Shown here: positions 56,555 through 64,000 of the stretch, piece by piece
How the letters are laid out: each line of letters begins with the position of its first letter
Numbering within the stretch: the stretch's first letter is position 1
From: Pontixanthobacter aestiaquae
Lineage (GTDB): Bacteria > Pseudomonadota > Alphaproteobacteria > Sphingomonadales > Sphingomonadaceae
NCBI RefSeq assembly: GCF_009827455.1
Contig: NZ_WTYZ01000001.1
Coordinates: 2,303,001 to 2,367,000 of the forward strand
Reading direction: 5' to 3'
DNA: 64,000 nucleotides
Made by a program: the position numbers and the translations under genes
Notes under the pieces: generated by a model
Told to the model about the DNA's origin: nothing
What the model saw: only the letters and a program-made list of their open reading frames with translations
Databases searched by the model: none

Positions 56555-58714
56555 CTATTTTCCCATCCTCGTCAGATCAAGGCCAGTATGGTAAGCAAGG
56601 AACGCGCCGACATCCGCCGCTTCCTCGATCGCCTTGTCGGTTGGCTTGCCCGAACCATGCCCTGCCCGCGTTTCGATACGGATCAATTGCGGCTTACCGC
56701 CCAGATCCGCCGCTTGCAGCGCTGCAGCATATTTGAAGCTGTGTCCGGGAACCACGCGGTCATCCGTATCCGCAGTCGTCGTCAAAACGGCCGGATACTC
56801 GGTACCATCCTGCACATTGTGGTAGGGTGAATAAGTCAGGAGCAGGTTGAAATCCTTCTCCCGGTCCGGATAGCCGTAATCGTCCACCCAGTACCGACCC
56901 GCCGTGAAGCGGTCGAAGCGCAGCATATCCATTACGCCCACGGCAGGATGCGCAGCATCGACCAGATCGGGACGCTGATTAACTACCGCGCCAACCAGCA
57001 GGCCGCCATTGGAACGCCCCTCTATTGCAAGGCCATCTTTGGTCGTGATGCCGGTCGCTTTCAGATACTCACCAGCCGCGATGAAATCATCGAACACGTT
57101 TTGCTTGTTCTGACGCCGCCCGCCATCGTGCCATGCCTTACCATATTCACCGCCGCCGCGGATATTGGCAAGCACGTAAGCCCCACCTGCATCCAGCCAA
57201 GCAATCCGCGATGGGCTGAAGCCCGGCGTGATCGAAATATTGAACCCGCCATAGCCATAGAGCAGCGTCGGCACCGCCTCGCCCGATGCGGCAATGTCTG
57301 CGCGCCGAACGAGGAACATCGGTACTTTAGTGCCGTCTTTGGAATTATAGAATTTCTGCTCAACGACGTAGTCGTCGGGATTGAACGCAACCTCAGGCTG
57401 CTCCCAAACCTCGCTCGTGCCGCTGTCCAGATCATATTTGTAGATCGTGGTTGGCCGGTTGAAGCTGGAGAAGAAGTAGAACACTTCGGTATCATCCGCA
57501 TCGCCGTCAAAGCCGCCCGCGCTGCCGATACTCGGCAATGCCACGTCGCGCACTTTTGAACCGTCGAGATTGTATATGGTAACTTCGCTTTTCGCGTCGA
57601 CCAGATATTCAGCGACCAACTTGCCCCCGGCCATAGACACGCTATCAAGCTTGGCGTCGCGCTCGGGAATGATGACCGTGCGGATATGCGGCGGTTCATT
57701 CACATTGACCATTATCACCTGCTGAAGCGGCGCCTGTTCATTGGTGATGAAATAGAATTCGGGACCGACATTGCCGATATAGCCATAGCTATGCTTGAAA
57801 TCGGGGAACAGCGTCATCGCGCCCCGCTTCTCGCTCTGCAGATCAATCAGCGACACTTCATAGCGGTCATCTGTCCCGCTCGAAGAATAATTAATCAGAT
57901 AACGGCCATCATCGCTAATCTCGGCAAAATTGTTGAGTTCCGCCCGATCCGGCGTTTCGTACAGCACCACATCCTCGCTTTGAGGAGTACCGAGCTTGTG
58001 GAAATAGACTTTCTGATTGGTGTTGAGCGCCTGGAAAGTGTCGCCTTCCGCCGTCACCGGAAACCGGCTGTAGTAGAAACCCGAGCCGTCCTTCGCCCAT
58101 TCGAGGCCGGAGAATTTGATCCACTCAACCTTGTCTTCGAGCACTTCTCCGGTCGCCACATCGAGCACACGCGCTGTGCGCCAGTCACTGCCCCCATCCT
58201 GAATACCATATAGCAGCTTTGATCCGTCTTCTGTTACGCTCCAGCCGGACAGAGCAGTGGCACCATCTTCCGCCCACTCGTTGGGGTCGATCAGAACGCG
58301 CGGTTCGCCATTCAATCCATCACGGACATAGAGCACATTCTGATTCTGCAACCCGTCATTGCGGGTGTAGAAATACTTGCCGCCCTTCTCCACCGGAATG
58401 CCAAAGCGTTCGTAGTCGTAGAGTTCCTTGATCCGCGCTTCATAGGCTTCACGGCCCGGGAGCTCGGCGAGATAGGCTGCGGTAAACTCGCTCTGTGCTT
58501 TTACCCAGGCGGCGACTTCCTCGCTGTTTCGTACATCTTGTTCCAGCCAGCGATATGGGTCCGCGACTTCATTGCCGAAAATCGTCTCAACCACAGTGTC
58601 CGCCCGCGTTTCCGGATAGGTGATTTCTGCTCCCTGATGATCGCCTGCAAAAGCAGGCGCCGAAAGGGCAAGAACGGCAGCCGATGCCGTCAATAAAGTG
58701 GTCCGCAGGCGCAT
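56555..58714 (-). CDS. Prolyl oligopeptidase family serine peptidase
   Basis: 719 aa. Start 58714 has GGAGAG six bases ahead; a signal peptide follows (LTASAAVLALSAPAFA), so it is periplasmic. An N-terminal seven-bladed propeller (about 100-430) precedes an alpha/beta hydrolase with nucleophile Ser in IEGRSNGGLLVGA, Asp in ADTDDRVVPGHS and His in TRAGHGSGKPT. It cuts short peptides after proline. Length is typical. Confidence 0.94.
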   Translation of the reverse strand: MRLRTTLLTASAAVLALSAPAFAGDHQGAEITYPETRADTVVETIFGNEVADPYRWLEQDVRNSEEVAAWVKAQSEFTAAYLAELPGREAYEARIKELYDYERFGIPVEKGGKYFYTRNDGLQNQNVLYVRDGLNGEPRVLIDPNEWAEDGATALSGWSVTEDGSKLLYGIQDGGSDWRTARVLDVATGEVLEDKVEWIKFSGLEWAKDGSGFYYSRFPVTAEGDTFQALNTNQKVYFHKLGTPQSEDVVLYETPDRAELNNFAEISDDGRYLINYSSSGTDDRYEVSLIDLQSEKRGAMTLFPDFKHSYGYIGNVGPEFYFITNEQAPLQQVIMVNVNEPPHIRTVIIPERDAKLDSVSMAGGKLVAEYLVDAKSEVTIYNLDGSKVRDVALPSIGSAGGFDGDADDTEVFYFFSSFNRPTTIYKYDLDSGTSEVWEQPEVAFNPDDYVVEQKFYNSKDGTKVPMFLVRRADIAASGEAVPTLLYGYGGFNISITPGFSPSRIAWLDAGGAYVLANIRGGGEYGKAWHDGGRRQNKQNVFDDFIAAGEYLKATGITTKDGLAIEGRSNGGLLVGAVVNQRPDLVDAAHPAVGVMDMLRFDRFTAGRYWVDDYGYPDREKDFNLLLTYSPYHNVQDGTEYPAVLTTTADTDDRVVPGHSFKYAAALQAADLGGKPQLIRIETRAGHGSGKPTDKAIEEAADVGAFLAYHTGLDLTRMGK

Positions 58715-58787
58715 GAGTCTCTCCGAAGGAATTTCTGTTAGTTTCTGATGTAATCGGTTTGCAGCGGGATGCAAACGGGTCACGCTG

Positions 58788-60176
58788 TCAGTTCTCAAGC
58801 GCGGCCAGCACGTCCTTGGTAAAAGCCGCGATATCGAAGCGGTTCCCTGCCGGATCTTCGCCTCGACGGACGATTACGATATTGCGGCTGGGCACAATTA
58901 CGACGTGCTGCCCGCGATTGCCCAAGGCCGCGAAAGTATCCGGCGGGACACCGTCGGAATTGTTCAACAACCAGAAGCCTGCACCATATCCGAACGGACG
59001 GCCTTCAGGCTGCGGCCCCGAGGGGCTCGAAACATAATCGGTCCAGTTTTCAGGCAGGACGCGCGTTCCGTTCCACATGCCTTTGTTGAGGTATAGCTGG
59101 CCGAGATTGGCCAGATCGGGCGCGGTAGCCCAAACCTGGCTCGACAGTACGTAATCACCGCGAATGTCGGACTCTACGACCGTATTGTTCATGTCGATCC
59201 GCTCGAGCAATTCTGGTGCCGGATAATACAAAACATAATCGCCGATTGCCTTGATAGCCATCAGCGTATCATTGTTCGAATAGCGAAACTTCGTGCCCGG
59301 CTTATGGATGATCGGCCATTGTACGGCTTGCTCATTGACCGACGAACCACCCCAATAGAGCGGATCGGTGCGGTTGCCGGGTGTATCTGTGTAGCGGCCC
59401 GAAGCCATCCGCAGCATATGATCGATAGTAATCGCATTGCGCGGGTCGGAAGTGCCGCCCTGCAACCAGTAATTCATATTCACCGGGTCATCGACTGAGA
59501 ATTCTCGCGACTGGACCGCCATGCCGACAAATGTCGCCGCAATGCTCTTTGCTACCGACCAAGTCCGCTGAGGAGTTTTGCCGTCAAAACCATCGGCGTA
59601 ACGGTCAGACTGAGACGTAATTTTGCCATTCTCGACCTTACGCACCAGAACCGCTGTCGTGCGTGTGCCTGCACCGTACTTTTCTGCCAATGCGTCGTCG
59701 AATACCGGACTTAGAGAGGAGTCCGCCGAGGCTGAACTCTCGGCAGTTGCGTTTTCGCCCGCAGGTACCGGTAGCGGATTATCTGAAGCCCCCCAGTCCT
59801 GTGGTGCACCGATGGGCAATATCGAACAGCCGCTCGCTGCAAAATACACGGCAGTGCGCGCTGGCATGTCGTCCGCCCATTCTACGGCAACGTGCCCGAT
59901 CTGCCCGCTGGGACGGCGGACGATTTCATACGGCATATCTTGAATGATATCGTTGAGCGGTGCCTGAATCCCGGTCAGTTCCCACTGATGGACGCTTTCC
60001 GGTGTCCGCGCCGCGGCGTTGCGCTCTGCATTGCCGATGGCGCTGCACAGAAACAACGCTTTGTATCCGGCGGCCAGGGCCCGATCATACCGCGCATCGT
60101 GCAATTCCTGAGCGGACTGCGCGAAAACCGCGACGGGAGAGAAAAGAAAGGCGGCTGCAAAGGCGAGTTTTTTCAT
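58788..60176 (-). CDS. Serine hydrolase of the beta-lactamase/class C family
   Basis: 462 aa. A signal peptide (LAFAAAFLFSPVAVFA) is followed by a 110-residue N-terminal region and a beta-lactamase-like domain with SxxK in WSVAKSIAATFVG, YSN in FRYSNNDTLMA and a later KTG-equivalent HVV. Many members are esterases or D-aminopeptidases rather than lactamases. The start at 60176 has a poor ribosome site. The upstream oligopeptidase is downstream in transcription, 73 bases away, so the two may be one unit. Confidence 0.88.
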   Translation of the reverse strand: MKKLAFAAAFLFSPVAVFAQSAQELHDARYDRALAAGYKALFLCSAIGNAERNAAARTPESVHQWELTGIQAPLNDIIQDMPYEIVRRPSGQIGHVAVEWADDMPARTAVYFAASGCSILPIGAPQDWGASDNPLPVPAGENATAESSASADSSLSPVFDDALAEKYGAGTRTTAVLVRKVENGKITSQSDRYADGFDGKTPQRTWSVAKSIAATFVGMAVQSREFSVDDPVNMNYWLQGGTSDPRNAITIDHMLRMASGRYTDTPGNRTDPLYWGGSSVNEQAVQWPIIHKPGTKFRYSNNDTLMAIKAIGDYVLYYPAPELLERIDMNNTVVESDIRGDYVLSSQVWATAPDLANLGQLYLNKGMWNGTRVLPENWTDYVSSPSGPQPEGRPFGYGAGFWLLNNSDGVPPDTFAALGNRGQHVVIVPSRNIVIVRRGEDPAGNRFDIAAFTKDVLAALEN

Positions 60177-60200
60177 ACCCACAGATGTCGCGCGATCCGG

Positions 60201-61361
60201 CTACTGAGTCAAAGGGGAAAAGTAGTCCACGTCACTTTGTATCGCACGCTCGTAGAATTCCAGGTTGATACCCAGTTCCGCGAACAAATCCTCGAACTCC
60301 GCCAGATCCAATATGCCTGAACATACCCGTGCACCCGGCTCCGGAATATCGCTATCACGGAACCGGCGAATGAGCGCGACAACCGCCAAGACCGGGACGT
60401 TTGGCCCGCGGTTCGCATTAGCATGCAACACAGCTTGCTTGTACAGCCTGCGCCCCCTTGCATTACAGCCTTCGACCTGCACGGTCATGGCGCCGCGATC
60501 ACTACCAAAGGCCAGCAAGCGCTGCGCAATCCAGAGCATGGGTGCGGAGAATGGCCGCAGACTTGGGAGCAGGTTGAAGCGCACCAGTTGTGACAAACCG
60601 GCGAGGCCTAAATGCAGAAAGCCAAGTTCCAATCCTGCAAAGAACTCTGCGGATCTGGTTGGATGATAACGGCTCACGAGCAAATCCTGCTCAGGGGTAT
60701 CGCAGATGCTCGCCCAGCGTTTGCCAACGCCGGGAATATCCTCTTGGTGAGTAAGGCCCCATCCGCGCATTGCCTTCCATCCGCCGTCCCGGAATACGCG
60801 AACTGGCTTTCCGACATAGGACAGGATCGCTTCGACCACAGACCGTCCGCGCGGCGCCCGGTTGCCCGGGTAAATGCCGATGCAGATGGCTTCGATCTCG
60901 CGCCAGCCCTCTACCATGCGGTCAATTATCGCATGCGAGAGAGCGGGAATGGAACTGGCCCCTGTGATCAGCAGGACGCCCGCTTCTTTCGCTCTCGCAT
61001 CGAACCGGGAGAACTCCGCCACAAATTCGCGCCCGTCAGCGAGATCGATATAAGCGGCACCAGCTGCCAGAGCCGCATTGATGACATTATTATGCGATGC
61101 TTGAAACGGCCCGGCTGCGTCCACCACGATGTCAAACGGCACGAGATCAGCGCGAACCAGCCGGTCGCGATCCAGCACTAAATACTCGGCAGGGTTCTCA
61201 AGGCCAGCGACTGCCTGCTTCAGTGCATCCTTGCGGCGGCCCGCAAGAGTGAGCGCCACGCCAGTTTCCCGCACGGCGATTTTGGCGAGGCGGCTACCAA
61301 ACACACCGCTACCGCCGATGATAAGCACTTTCAGCGGCGCTCCATATCCCGGATCAGGCAT
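60201..61361 (-). CDS. Saccharopine-dehydrogenase-like NAD(P)-binding oxidoreductase
   Basis: 386 aa. The Rossmann motif VLIIGGSGVFGSRLAKIA lies at the N-terminus, followed by LAGRRKDALKQAV and DIVVDAAGPFQASHNNVI, typical of saccharopine-dehydrogenase-like or trans-acting enoyl reductase families. Start 61361 has GGAG seven bases ahead and overlaps the DUF4166 stop by 8 bases. With DUF4166 and a GbsR-type regulator it forms a module; the substrate, perhaps a lipid, is unknown. Confidence 0.85.
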   Translation of the reverse strand: MPDPGYGAPLKVLIIGGSGVFGSRLAKIAVRETGVALTLAGRRKDALKQAVAGLENPAEYLVLDRDRLVRADLVPFDIVVDAAGPFQASHNNVINAALAAGAAYIDLADGREFVAEFSRFDARAKEAGVLLITGASSIPALSHAIIDRMVEGWREIEAICIGIYPGNRAPRGRSVVEAILSYVGKPVRVFRDGGWKAMRGWGLTHQEDIPGVGKRWASICDTPEQDLLVSRYHPTRSAEFFAGLELGFLHLGLAGLSQLVRFNLLPSLRPFSAPMLWIAQRLLAFGSDRGAMTVQVEGCNARGRRLYKQAVLHANANRGPNVPVLAVVALIRRFRDSDIPEPGARVCSGILDLAEFEDLFAELGINLEFYERAIQSDVDYFSPLTQ

Positions 61362-62013
61362 CACGAAACTCCGCATGCTGATGGACGAGTTCACCGAATA
61401 ACGGGTGCGCCAAATCCAGATCGAAAGCGAAACGGCGGTCGCCAAGGTCGCGATGAATTACAGTTGTTTCGCCCGGTCCAAAACAATGCGGGATGCGGAT
61501 ACGCTTGCCGAACAGGCACACAAAATAGTGATCGCTGCGGAACACCAGACCATGCTCGTCCGCTTCAACGGACAAGGCCATGCCGAGCCGGTTGCCCAGA
61601 TATTCCTCTAGTCCAGTGCTGCCCGCAAACCGTTTCGCACTATGGATCACCTGCGGGAAGCCGCGCTCGCGGCCATAGATACGGGTCCAGCACTGGCCGC
61701 CACTTTCCCGATCCTCGCTAACAATGACAACTGCGGGGACATTCGGATCGCGGCAAAGTGGCAGCGGTGCGCCAATCACACGGCAGATTTGGGCAAACAG
61801 CCAGCCAAGCCGGGAGTGCCGGGTTTCGATAACGCTGCCTTGGTAATTGGCGAGCGCGCTATCTGCCAGACGCTTGCTGAAACGTGTCTGTACTGCCCTG
61901 GGTAATCGGGCCCAGCTCTGTTCCCCAACCAGATAGCGAAAGCGAAAATCGTAAACCGGTGCCTTTTGCGCCGACTTAGCTTTACCGATGTGCTTTTCTC
62001 TGACCGCCAACAT
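61354..62013 (-). CDS. DUF4166 domain protein
   Basis: 219 aa. The domain pattern WARLPRAVQTRFSKRLADS, LPLCRDPNVPAVVIVSED and GGQCWTRIYGRERGFPQVIHS places it with DUF4166 proteins, which occur beside or fused to saccharopine-dehydrogenase-like enzymes, as here. No signal or membrane segment. GGAG stands eleven bases ahead of ATG. Overlap with the reductase gene implies translational coupling. Confidence 0.85.
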   Translation of the reverse strand: MLAVREKHIGKAKSAQKAPVYDFRFRYLVGEQSWARLPRAVQTRFSKRLADSALANYQGSVIETRHSRLGWLFAQICRVIGAPLPLCRDPNVPAVVIVSEDRESGGQCWTRIYGRERGFPQVIHSAKRFAGSTGLEEYLGNRLGMALSVEADEHGLVFRSDHYFVCLFGKRIRIPHCFGPGETTVIHRDLGDRRFAFDLDLAHPLFGELVHQHAEFRDA

Positions 62014-62037
62014 GACCCTGCTCCTTCGATTGCAGGC

Positions 62038-62604
62038 CTATTTCTCTTTCGACTTGCTTCCCCAATTGATCAGCCGCGTTATGCCGCTGCCCATTTTAAT
62101 CAGCGCCATCAGCGCAGGTTTTGGAACATTGAGCATCTCGTCATGCCAACGTGACATGGTGGACACGAAGCCAAGCATACTTTCCAGCTTCTCGCGCGCC
62201 TGCAGGCTAACCTGATCATCTCGCTGCGCTTCGGCGAGGCAGGATTTCAAGGCCTGTTCGGCCGGATCGATCTCCCGCTCCTTGCGCCCCTGTGCAATGC
62301 GGGTAGCCATTTCCCATATGTCGGCCTCCGCCGCATAATGATCGCGCCGGTCGCCAAAGATGGGCACGCGGTGGATCAGCCGCCAGCCCAGCAATTCGCG
62401 CAGGGAATTGGACACATTAGACCGCGCCATAGACAGTTTCGCCGCGATATCTTCGGCAGTCTGCGGATCATCGGAGATAAACAGCAACGCGTGGATCTGA
62501 GCGACCGAGCGGTTTACACCCCATTGATTGCCCAAGTCCCCCCAATGGAGGACGAACTTGGCAACCGAAGGCGATAATCGCGACTCGACGTTAATTTCTG
62601 TCAT
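62038..62604 (-). CDS. GbsR/MarR-type transcriptional regulator
   Basis: 188 aa. A winged helix-turn-helix (about 25-95) contains VNRSVAQIHALLFIS, AEDIAAKLSMARSNVSNSLREL as recognition part, and VPIFGDRRDHYAAEAD as wing, as in the GbsR family. A helical dimerisation and effector part follows. A perfect 20-bp palindrome is centred on its own start codon, so autoregulation and control of the two downstream genes are likely. The effector is unknown. Confidence 0.9.
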   Translation of the reverse strand: MTEINVESRLSPSVAKFVLHWGDLGNQWGVNRSVAQIHALLFISDDPQTAEDIAAKLSMARSNVSNSLRELLGWRLIHRVPIFGDRRDHYAAEADIWEMATRIAQGRKEREIDPAEQALKSCLAEAQRDDQVSLQAREKLESMLGFVSTMSRWHDEMLNVPKPALMALIKMGSGITRLINWGSKSKEK

Positions 62605-62613
62605 GACAGAAAT
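62594..62613. promoter_or_regulatory. Perfect palindromic operator over the regulator start codon
   Basis: ATTTCTGTCATGACAGAAAT is an exact 20-base palindrome whose centre is the ATG of the GbsR-type gene. Binding of a dimer here would block both transcription and translation starts. A site placed at a regulator's own start is usually an autorepressor site. Confidence 0.75.
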
Positions 62614-62735
62614 ATCAGATACTAATGGCGTAGTGTCAATAGCATGTGGCCTTTCGAGCTTCCCTGTTCACGAACTGGAGTTTCCAGGCCAAAGATATTA
62701 TACAGCACTGTCCAATATGATCGGGAGAGAGTGTC

Positions 62736-63488
62736 ATGCGCCAAATTTTCCTAGTCACGGCAGCCGCAGCCGCCATTGCAACACAACAGATGCCCGCAGA
62801 GCAATTGTCTGAGCAACCAGCTGCACAATCAATCGGAGAAGCGACTTCGGAGCCGTCGGAGAAATTCGAAGATGCTGTGGAGCGGATCGGCAAGCTGTTT
62901 GAAGACGGCTTTGATGAACTGTCGGGAGACGACAGAGTAACCCGCGACCTGTTTCTTGAAGCGGCCACCAGTGCCGAGACGGTTCTCGCAGAGCATCCGG
63001 ATCTAGACGAAGAATCCAAACGCGACATGCATCTGAAAGCCGCAAACGGGTATTATTATGCAGCGGAGAAAGAGCATTGGATGGCGCCGGGCGCAAGCGA
63101 TGACGGTGCTTTGAGCACAGCTACGATCGATTATTTGTTAAAGGCGCTCGAGCACCAAAAAATCGTATTCGCCGAGGGTCAGAATGATCTGCTCGTCGCC
63201 GAATATCTGTTTGGTACGACAATGCTGGTAGAACACGGTATGACAACCGGCGATCCGCGAACCGAAGAGTGGTCGATTGCGAATGTCCATGCCGGACGCT
63301 TGCGGATCGATGAGTCCAAGATGTTTGACCGCGATACGCATTATGGCGCGATGAGCGACCTTGCAGTCACATTGATAGATCATGCCAAGATCACCGGTAA
63401 TGCCGAAGCACGGCAGGAAGCCGATAAGCTGATCGCCGAAATTCCAGCTGACGAGCGTAGTTTCGATCTTCGTGACCGCCTAAGATAG
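62736..63488 (+). CDS. Secreted helical protein, TPR-like, unknown function
   Basis: 250 aa. A signal peptide (LVTAAAAAIATQQMPA) is followed by an acidic linker and an all-helical body with TPR-like spacing (RDLFLEAATSAETVLAEHPDLDEESKRDMHLKAANGYYYAAEKEHW; TIDYLLKALEHQKIVFAEG; YLFGTTMLVEHGM). GAGAGAG just ahead of the start is the ribosome site. It is divergent from the GbsR-type gene across 131 bases, so it could be controlled by the same operator. No catalytic motif seen. Confidence 0.7.
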   Translation: MRQIFLVTAAAAAIATQQMPAEQLSEQPAAQSIGEATSEPSEKFEDAVERIGKLFEDGFDELSGDDRVTRDLFLEAATSAETVLAEHPDLDEESKRDMHLKAANGYYYAAEKEHWMAPGASDDGALSTATIDYLLKALEHQKIVFAEGQNDLLVAEYLFGTTMLVEHGMTTGDPRTEEWSIANVHAGRLRIDESKMFDRDTHYGAMSDLAVTLIDHAKITGNAEARQEADKLIAEIPADERSFDLRDRLR

Positions 63489-63507
63489 CGACCAGCACTG
63501 CGCTAAC

Positions 63508-63538
63508 GAAAAGGGCCGCAGGATCTCTCCTGCGGCCC
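63508..63538 (-). terminator. Rho-independent terminator of rplQ
   Basis: An eleven-base perfect stem GGGCCGCAGGA/TCCTGCGGCCC with a four-base loop, followed on the minus strand by TTTTCG. It lies about 40 bases past the rplQ stop and 20 bases past the stop of the convergent gene, and can serve both. Confidence 0.85.
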
Positions 63539-63576
63539 ACTCGGTGACTGGCTGAAGTTCGCGCCCTAAAAAAGGC

Positions 63577-63999
63577 TTACGCGTCTTCGAAATCTTCGTC
63601 TTCGTTCATCGCCGGGCCGCTGTCCTGGCCCTTGGCATCGACATCACGGTCGACCAGTTCGATGATTGCCAGCGGAGCAGCATCGCTGCCACGCAGGCCG
63701 GCTTTGATCACGCGGGTATAGCCACCATCACGGTCGGCGTAGCGCTCTGCCAGAACGTCAAACAGCTTCTTAAGCTGTGTTTCGTCCAGCAAGCGGCTTT
63801 GCGCCAGGCGGCGGTTAGACAGGCCGCCACGCTTTGCCAGCGTGATCAGCTTCTCGATGTAAGGACGCAGTTCTTTCGCCTTGGGCAGAGTCGTCTTGAT
63901 CTGCTCGTGCTTGATCAGAGCAGCCGACATATTGCGGAAAAGAGCCTTACGGTGACCCGATTTACGGCTCAGCGTGCGCTGTGAAAGTCCGTGACGCAT
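63577..63999 (-). CDS. rplQ: 50S ribosomal protein L17
   Basis: 140 aa. It opens with [20 protein letters not shown] and continues [30 protein letters not shown] and [18 protein letters not shown], all diagnostic. The acidic tail ([18 protein letters not shown]) is longer than in E. coli but usual in alphaproteobacteria. Normally last gene of the alpha operon after rpoA, which would lie to the right of the window. Confidence 0.97.
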   Translation of the reverse strand: MRHGLSQRTLSRKSGHRKALFRNMSAALIKHEQIKTTLPKAKELRPYIEKLITLAKRGGLSNRRLAQSRLLDETQLKKLFDVLAERYADRDGGYTRVIKAGLRGSDAAPLAIIELVDRDVDAKGQDSGPAMNEDEDFEDA

Positions 64000-64000
64000 T

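Overview
The window looks like a chromosomal segment of a free-living alphaproteobacterium, most likely a sphingomonad of the Erythrobacter type (inferred). The grounds are the CckA hybrid kinase, the mdh-sucD-sucA-sucB-lpdA gene order, GC-rich core genes, and intergenic palindromic repeats of the kind seen in that group. No tRNA, rRNA, CRISPR array, integrase or transposase was seen.

Layout. 1-9.5 kb: a secreted tail-collar-domain protein; a minus-strand run dapA-smpB-DUF2062-cckA; then, divergently, a lytic transglycosylase, a small secreted protein and rlmN. 9.5-13.2 kb: a MOSC protein, a pteridine-reductase-like SDR, a cytochrome b and a molybdopterin lipoprotein, then a DUF1801 protein. 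13.2-20 kb: two cyclopropane-fatty-acid synthase paralogues around a two-gene membrane module, a diguanylate cyclase and an acyltransferase. 20-22.7 kb: argG; a 977-base non-coding stretch with a 14-bp tandem repeat, DnaA-box-like sites and a putatively folded transcript ending in a terminator; then rlpA. 22.8-26.3 kb: a gene packed with in-frame palindromic repeats, then an AT-richer islet with a two-gene Pycsar anti-phage system (cyclic-nucleotide-binding/TIR effector plus pyrimidine cyclase) and a small convergent gene. 26.4-33.8 kb: uvrA, a secreted protein of unknown function with a 38-bp perfect palindrome upstream, and an M3 peptidase. 33.8-38.6 kb: a cobalamin-riboswitch-controlled btuB-btuF-btuC-btuD uptake operon whose btuF signal region is made of a palindromic repeat. 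38.8-42.6 kb: a SleB-type cell-wall hydrolase, a small protein and a GGDEF-EAL protein. 42.8-55 kb: TCA-cycle genes with two small lipoproteins interleaved, running into an overlapping chain of epimerase, amidase, PepSY and TRIC-family genes. 55-64 kb: tandem secreted paralogues, prolyl oligopeptidase, a serine hydrolase, a reductase/DUF4166/GbsR-type regulator module, a TPR-like secreted protein and rplQ.

The best candidate for an exciting system is the Pycsar locus at 24294-25922. It belongs to a known defence class, and this copy has an intact cyclase core and an effector joining a cyclic-nucleotide sensor to a TIR-like domain. The less explained signals are the non-coding block after argG, the repeat-built protein segments (22783-24078 and the start of btuF), and two perfect palindromic operators (30941-30978 and 62594-62613).
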